Made by a program: the position numbers and the translations under genes
Part shown: positions 55,301 to 61,300 of the stretch, piece after piece
How the letters are laid out: each line of letters begins with the position of its first letter
Numbering within the stretch: position 1 is the stretch's first letter
Source of the DNA: Symbiodinium sp. CCMP2592
Taxonomy: Eukaryota; Sar; Dinophyceae; Suessiales; Symbiodiniaceae
Direction of reading: 5' to 3'
Length of the DNA stretch: 64,000 nt
Assembly: GCA_905221615.1 (NCBI GenBank)
Contig: CAJNDT010002868.1
Coordinates: 510,642 to 574,641, forward strand
Notes under the pieces: model-generated
Told to the model about the DNA's origin: nothing
The model's input: only the letters and a program-made list of their open reading frames with translations
The model's database searches: none

Positions 55301-58300
55301 GCATGAAAGGAGATCAGCAGTGGCTGAAGAAATGCTTGCAAATCGACCAATCCTGGGTTTCGGAGCAATGCTGCTGGTATTGCAAAGCCACTGGGTCTGA
55401 AAAAATGGTATCAGCTCCTAATAAGATGTTGGGGGCAGCATGTTGTGATAAGGTTCGAAGATCCTTAATCACCTATATATAACATAGCTGGGATCGGGAA
55501 TTACACTAATCACGCACATCGATCCGAAACAACTATCGAAAGGCCAACCGCCTTACCAATTCGCCACTGCTCTACACTGCGCATGGACCAGCAGCTCCGC
55601 ACCGCCAAACGAATGCTTGCTGCACTATTGCTTTTGGGTCGGATTCAGGGAGTGACCTGATCCCAAGACAGGGATGGGATGGCTATAGGCCGCCGTACAA
55701 AGAAACCGAATACTAAGGATGAGAACTTTCCCCGAGTTTATCGCTCTCATCGCTCGATCTCCTTGGGCATACGTGGGCGGCGTTTCCTTATCACGAATAT
55801 GGCCGGACTTGCTGCACATTTTAGACTTGGCACTGAGTCCGGAGGCAGCAGCCAGTGCCGCTGGGCCGGCATCCATAGCAATTCTAAGACTCCGGGCCTT
55901 TACATAATGATCGAACTGATTGGTTCTAGGGAAGGGGATTGCAATAAGCACCCTAAACCTTCCCATGCGTGAATTTCCATCTGCATGGTTGGAGTTGCAT
56001 CTCGAGATCACTAGACCCTTATAATAATTCCAACCCAGGCTCTACTGGAGCTCACAGCCACTGCCGAGCAGAGCCCGTGGCCGGGCCAGACGCAACAATT
56101 GCGGCTCTCTGCCGCTTACGCTGACTTCGTGAACATGTGCCGGGCGGACAAGGTTCGTCGCACAGCTGCACATATAACGATTGAAATCTATTGTTCGAAG
56201 GGTTTCCATCCCAAGCTTTTGCTTCGTTACCGACTAGGGCCTGCCTTCAGGTTCAACGATTTGGGCTTAACATATATAGACATATATTTGCCAGCCATGC
56301 CAGGCTGCAGGTATATAAATAAATTTAGGGTTTAGGGTAATTAGGGTTTAGGGTATAGGGGTTTAGGGTTTAGGGTATAAAAAATATATATACATGCATA
56401 TATATTTTATATGTGAAATATCCATCTCACATATAATTTCTCTCTCTCTAAAATACCTCGGATCCTATACCCCAAGCACCCCCGTCCGAGTTCTTAAACC
56501 CGACTGTCCTATAACCCAAGAACCCCTGTCCCTAAACCCGACTGTCCTGTAACCGAAGAAACCCCCGTCCCTAAACCCGCCTGTCCTATACCCCAAGAAC
56601 CCTCCTAAACCCTCCTGTCCTATACCCCAAGAACCCTATCCCTAATAGACCCTTTTTCATAGCCCAACTCAGAGCTCAGGCTCCAGAGCACCGCCGTTTC
56701 AGCTGGATGCGATCAAGGGGAACAAGAAGAATCTGAAGTTTCCCACGTTCGCTCAGAAACATCTGAGCGGGGCCGATTCTTGGATGGCATTCAGCAACTT
56801 TTTTTAATCGATCTCAAGGATCGATGTACCTTCGAACGATCTAAACCCCCTTTCAATGTTTTTATGATCTGGCCCCGATGCAAGGAGTCAGTGGTGCTTG
56901 TGCGATGGCTCGCGCTGGTATGTGCTCGAGAAGCTGAAAAAGATGGCAGCGAGCACAACAAGTTGCGTGCTGCACTGTTTCTGGGTTTGGGCACAATGAG
57001 GAAAATCCTCACGTCTGCTGGCTTTTACCTGAATGCCGAGGAGCTGAGAGAGCTGGAGTACTACAACTCAATGTATCACTCCGCTCTCAATGCTCTGGCT
57101 ACGGAAGCCATGCATCATGGTCAGCTGCTGTGGAAGGTCCGGCCGAAGGGCCATCAGCTGGATCATCTTTGTCTGGATGCTGCGGTTCTGATGAACCCCA
57201 TCCAGACTTCGGCTTATTCCGAGGAAGATCTTGTGGGGCGCATGAAGCGCCTGGCGTTGCAGTGCCATCCACGTCGGCTTGGACTGACGGTGCTGCAGAG
57301 GTACTGCTGGTACTGCTGCGTGAGGTGGCTGAAGACTGATGAGTGAATCACAGTTCTCAGCCACCTCATGTGCAGCAGATCCAAGCCTCTGGCAGCTTTT
57401 TGCAGCGCTTTTGCCAATACATCCTGGAGTGGTGTTTTTTTTTTGGGCCCTTACAACTGGCAACACAAGGCCTCGCCTGACAACTGCATCCTGGAGTGAT
57501 GCTTTATGGGCCCTTACAATTGGCAACACAAGGCCTCGGCTGACAACTGCATCCTGGAGTGATGTGGGCCGATATATATATATATTTTTTTTTGGACTGG
57601 TTTTTACAATGGTGCCCAAGGCCTGGGAAGCACACACATCCTGGAGTGGTGTGTAGACAAAACTTGTTTGGCTGGCTTGCCGAAGACTGGAACTTCGGCC
57701 TGGAAGCACACTGCTACAGCTGGCTCCAAAACGGAGGAAAGTGGATCGTCCGCTTGTAAGCGTGCTCAAGGTGCCTTGAGTGAAAAGATAGATCGGAGGG
57801 ACGAGTATGCCGAGTAATTCGAGGAGACCCAGAACCAAAACCTCCTGCTTCAGACCCAGAAACGAACCCTCCTTCAATCTCTCTTTAGGGTCTCGGTCTT
57901 TCCGAAGTTTAAGGGTTCAGGGGTGCTCTGCGTTCTTGTGTAGGAGGGATCCTGCTTCAGACCCAGAAACGAACCCTCCTTCAATCTCTCTTTAGGGTCT
58001 CGGTCTTTCCGAAGTTTAAGGGTTCAGGGGTGTTCTGCGTTCTTGTGTAGGAGGGAGGAGTATGCTGACTAATTCGAGGAGACCCAGATCCGAAACCTCC
58101 TTAAATGCTTAGACCCAGAAACGAACCCTCCTTCAATCTCTGTTTGTATGCACATCCCTGAGACAATGATCCGGAAGCCTAAACCCCAACGCCTGAGTCC
58201 TCACACCTTATAAGGTGTGTAAGCAGTTACAGTGTTTCCAACAACCCGAACACCCATCCCTCCTTTTCCGGGGTCTTCAGGTTGAGGGATTCAGGAGCTC

Positions 58301-61300
58301 GGGGTTTGTGAGGGACCTGGTTATCCTCGTCATGTCGATTCTAATAGGATCCTAGCCCAACGCCTGAGTCCTCACACCTTAATTAAGCAGTTACAGTGTT
58401 TCCAACAACCCGAACACCCATCCCTCCTTTTCCGGGGTCTTCAGGTTGAGGGATTCAGGAGCTCGGGGTTTGTGAGGGACCTGGTTATCCTCGTCATGTC
58501 GATTCTAATAGGATCCTAGCCCAACGCCTGAGTCCTCACACCTTAATTAAGCAGTCACAGTGTTTCCAACAACCCGAACACCCATCCCTCCTTTTCCGGG
58601 GTCTTCAGGTTGAGGGATTCAGGAGCTCGGGGTTTGTGAGGGACCTGGTTATCCTCATCATGTCGATTCTAATAGGATCCTAGCATGAGGGAACTAGCAC
58701 TTTCTAACGGTGGCATATAAGCATGGTTTATGCTATTCTTGAAATGACCTCTTTTAAGTCCCTGTGCTAAAAACACGTGTGTTGGAAGCTCCTGGATTGT
58801 ATCTTACTATGGTGTAGCATACAATGCTACATCCTTACTGTACAAACTGTTTTGTATTTAACTATACTTCAGTTCACAGTCTACTATACTGTCTTGTAAC
58901 ACATTGTTCGCCCACTTTTAGTTGTACTTTGCATAATACAAATACTCGCTACTGATATTCTAGTTGTAGACTTTATATTTCAAATATGCGCTTCTGATAT
59001 TGTATTATACTATGCCATATCATAGTGTATTGTGTCGTAATGTCGTAGACGACTGCACTGTGGTACAATGGAGTACAGTGCACTATACGAACATCTAGTA
59101 GTAGTATAGTATAGTGTGGTATAGCATACTTTAGTATAGTCGCGTACATTATCGTATATGCTATGACATCATTACGCGGGAGTACAGCATATCTGTATAT
59201 ATATATATATATATATGTAACGTATGTCATGGACCAGGATCTTATGACATAAAGTAACATCTTCTAGCCCAGTGGCATATACTATAATAGCCTACAGTAA
59301 GATGTCATCCATAGTATCCATAGGTTATCATGTAGTGTTGTATATTGTAAAGCAATGTCATACCACGTCGTGTCATATTCTGAATCTAGTACAATCTAAC
59401 ATGTTCTCCTATTACGTGGTTCGAGATGAAAGGTATTCATGGATATTCCATAGCATGTGACAACAATACTACGGAGCATAGTACAACTTGTAATGCAATA
59501 GAAAGGAGTATGGCGTATAAAGCGCATAACACAGAATAGCATTCCACTGTAGAACAACAGAAAAGGCACAACGAATATGAAGTCACCATGGTGGGTTTGC
59601 GGGGTGATCATGTGAATTATATATATATATATATGTGTCCATGCACATGAACATATATACATATAAGTATGTAAACATCTGTAAATACATATAATATGCG
59701 CACTCCCACACACATACGAACACAAGGTTCTACATGCATGCATGCACATATACAGACACAATATGCATGAACCTGCAAAATTGGCCGTATGACATTAAGT
59801 AAGAACATATGACAAGTATTGTCGGGCGTACCTTGGGAAGCCTTGGCTTCGTCAATTCATCTGTTGGGCCTGATCCTGCTGCCAACTAGAAGCTGAAGTC
59901 ATCCACACCCCACACATTTGCAACCTTCAACGCACAAACCACTCCCGAGACTCTTAGGCGAGATCCCATCACCTTCGAAGGAGCTGCAGGAGATGATCGA
60001 CGAGGCCGATCGCGACGGCGACGGCGAAGTCAACGAGGCACAGATGCGACCAACCGACCGCTGGAGTGAGGTTTTCGTCTTGAGGGCTGAGGGGTCTAAA
60101 TGCGTCAACAGGTAGATCAACGCTGGGGAAGTCACCCCCCGCCTGACAGTGATATGTATGTTTAGGTGCTGCTCGGATCTGCTCGTGTCGCTGGGGCTAC
60201 CAACAACAGGGAGAAGAACTAAAGGGAGCTGAGGGCTTTGCTTGAATCTGAACCGTCGGGCATTTCGGCCGTCAGAGAGTCAGGGTGTGTAAGCGGGTCT
60301 GGGGTCTTAGGCTTGAAGTTTGCTGCAGGACGTTGAGGGTCTGTACGAGCCGAGTTGGACTTCATTGGTTTGACAACGCTTCAGGATTGTTCTCTGGCCG
60401 TCAGTCCAAAAGTCTAGTCTCTGTCAATTTACCATGACCCATAAAGTAAGGCCTTATAAGTGGGCCACACTGCATGAGTCTTAGTGACGAGTTTCAGCAA
60501 GAAGACCCAGCGGCCCCAAAGCTTGTGCCGCAGGACGTAAAACAACAACCTAAGCCACAAGTCCGCATCCCAAGGCGCACACACACAAACCCCAATTCTC
60601 AACCTCTTCCCCTTACTACTCAAGATTGTTCAACCCTGCATTCCCACCCCCGGTGCACGCGAATGACGTTTGATGGGTCCTGCCGCCGACTTTCAAGTTC
60701 CTTGCAGGCTAGGTCTAGGTTATAGATGGATGCTCCGTGCGCGGTGCTGGCACTGCATAGCATGGGCGGACTGGTGCTCAGGGTCCTCGCAGCATCTGGA
60801 TGCAGCGACGGAGATTGGGGCTTTGGCCCTGGTAGTCTTTCCTACTTCTTGGTCTTCTGCTCGTCGGTGCAATCTGGCGAAAAGGGGATCTCGCGAGGTG
60901 TCTCCAAAACGTGCCGGGGAGAAGAGTCCCCGGGGGGCGGCTCACGGACTGCAGATTTTGGCCCGGTAACATGTATCCTGATGACGCGGTTTACGTGCTA
61001 TATCATGGCGACCGCTGCGCGCCTACTTGCCGCCTTTCTAGGAAGCAATGAATGAGTGGCAACGATGCCAGATCATCACATTCGTCCAGCAAAGTACTGT
61101 GCACGCAGCCCCGATATCAGTCGATACTTCCATGTGCGCGACTGTATTGTGGTTATGTTTTGCTTCTGTCTACGCACTCCAGGCAGGGGTGGACGTCTGA
61201 CAGTTCGGGGACATGCTTCGCTTGTTGGTGCGGCGGGCAGTTGTGAGACGGGTGCTGCAAACCGACTCGGAGCAGAACAGGACTGCTGAGCGACAAAAGC

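Larger units (their letters stand above)
9134..59980 (+). other. Giant centrin intron 7 (about 50.8 kb)
   Basis: The donor is GA after TGACCGACGAG (9123-9133) and the acceptor is AAG|GAGCTGCAGGAG (59981). The peptide MTDE then [15 protein letters not shown] is continuous across it, exactly as in centrins. The intron contains at least six other gene-like units, two transposase-like elements, a retroelement-like segment and several satellites. A 100-N gap at 41401-41500 shows that two contigs were joined inside it, so the true length is unknown and a transcript-guided join is possible. Confidence 0.75.

Noticed and set aside
55520-55575. tRNA-like stretch on the minus strand (TGGCGAATTGGTAAGGCGG)
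   Set aside because: Resembles a D-arm, but no matching anticodon stem or T-loop follows.
57068-57877. 269-residue minus-strand frame
   Set aside because: Antisense of the family B last exon and its 3' tandem repeat.
60726-61055. 109-residue plus-strand ORF
   Set aside because: No family resemblance, no splice context, and it lies in centrin intron 8.
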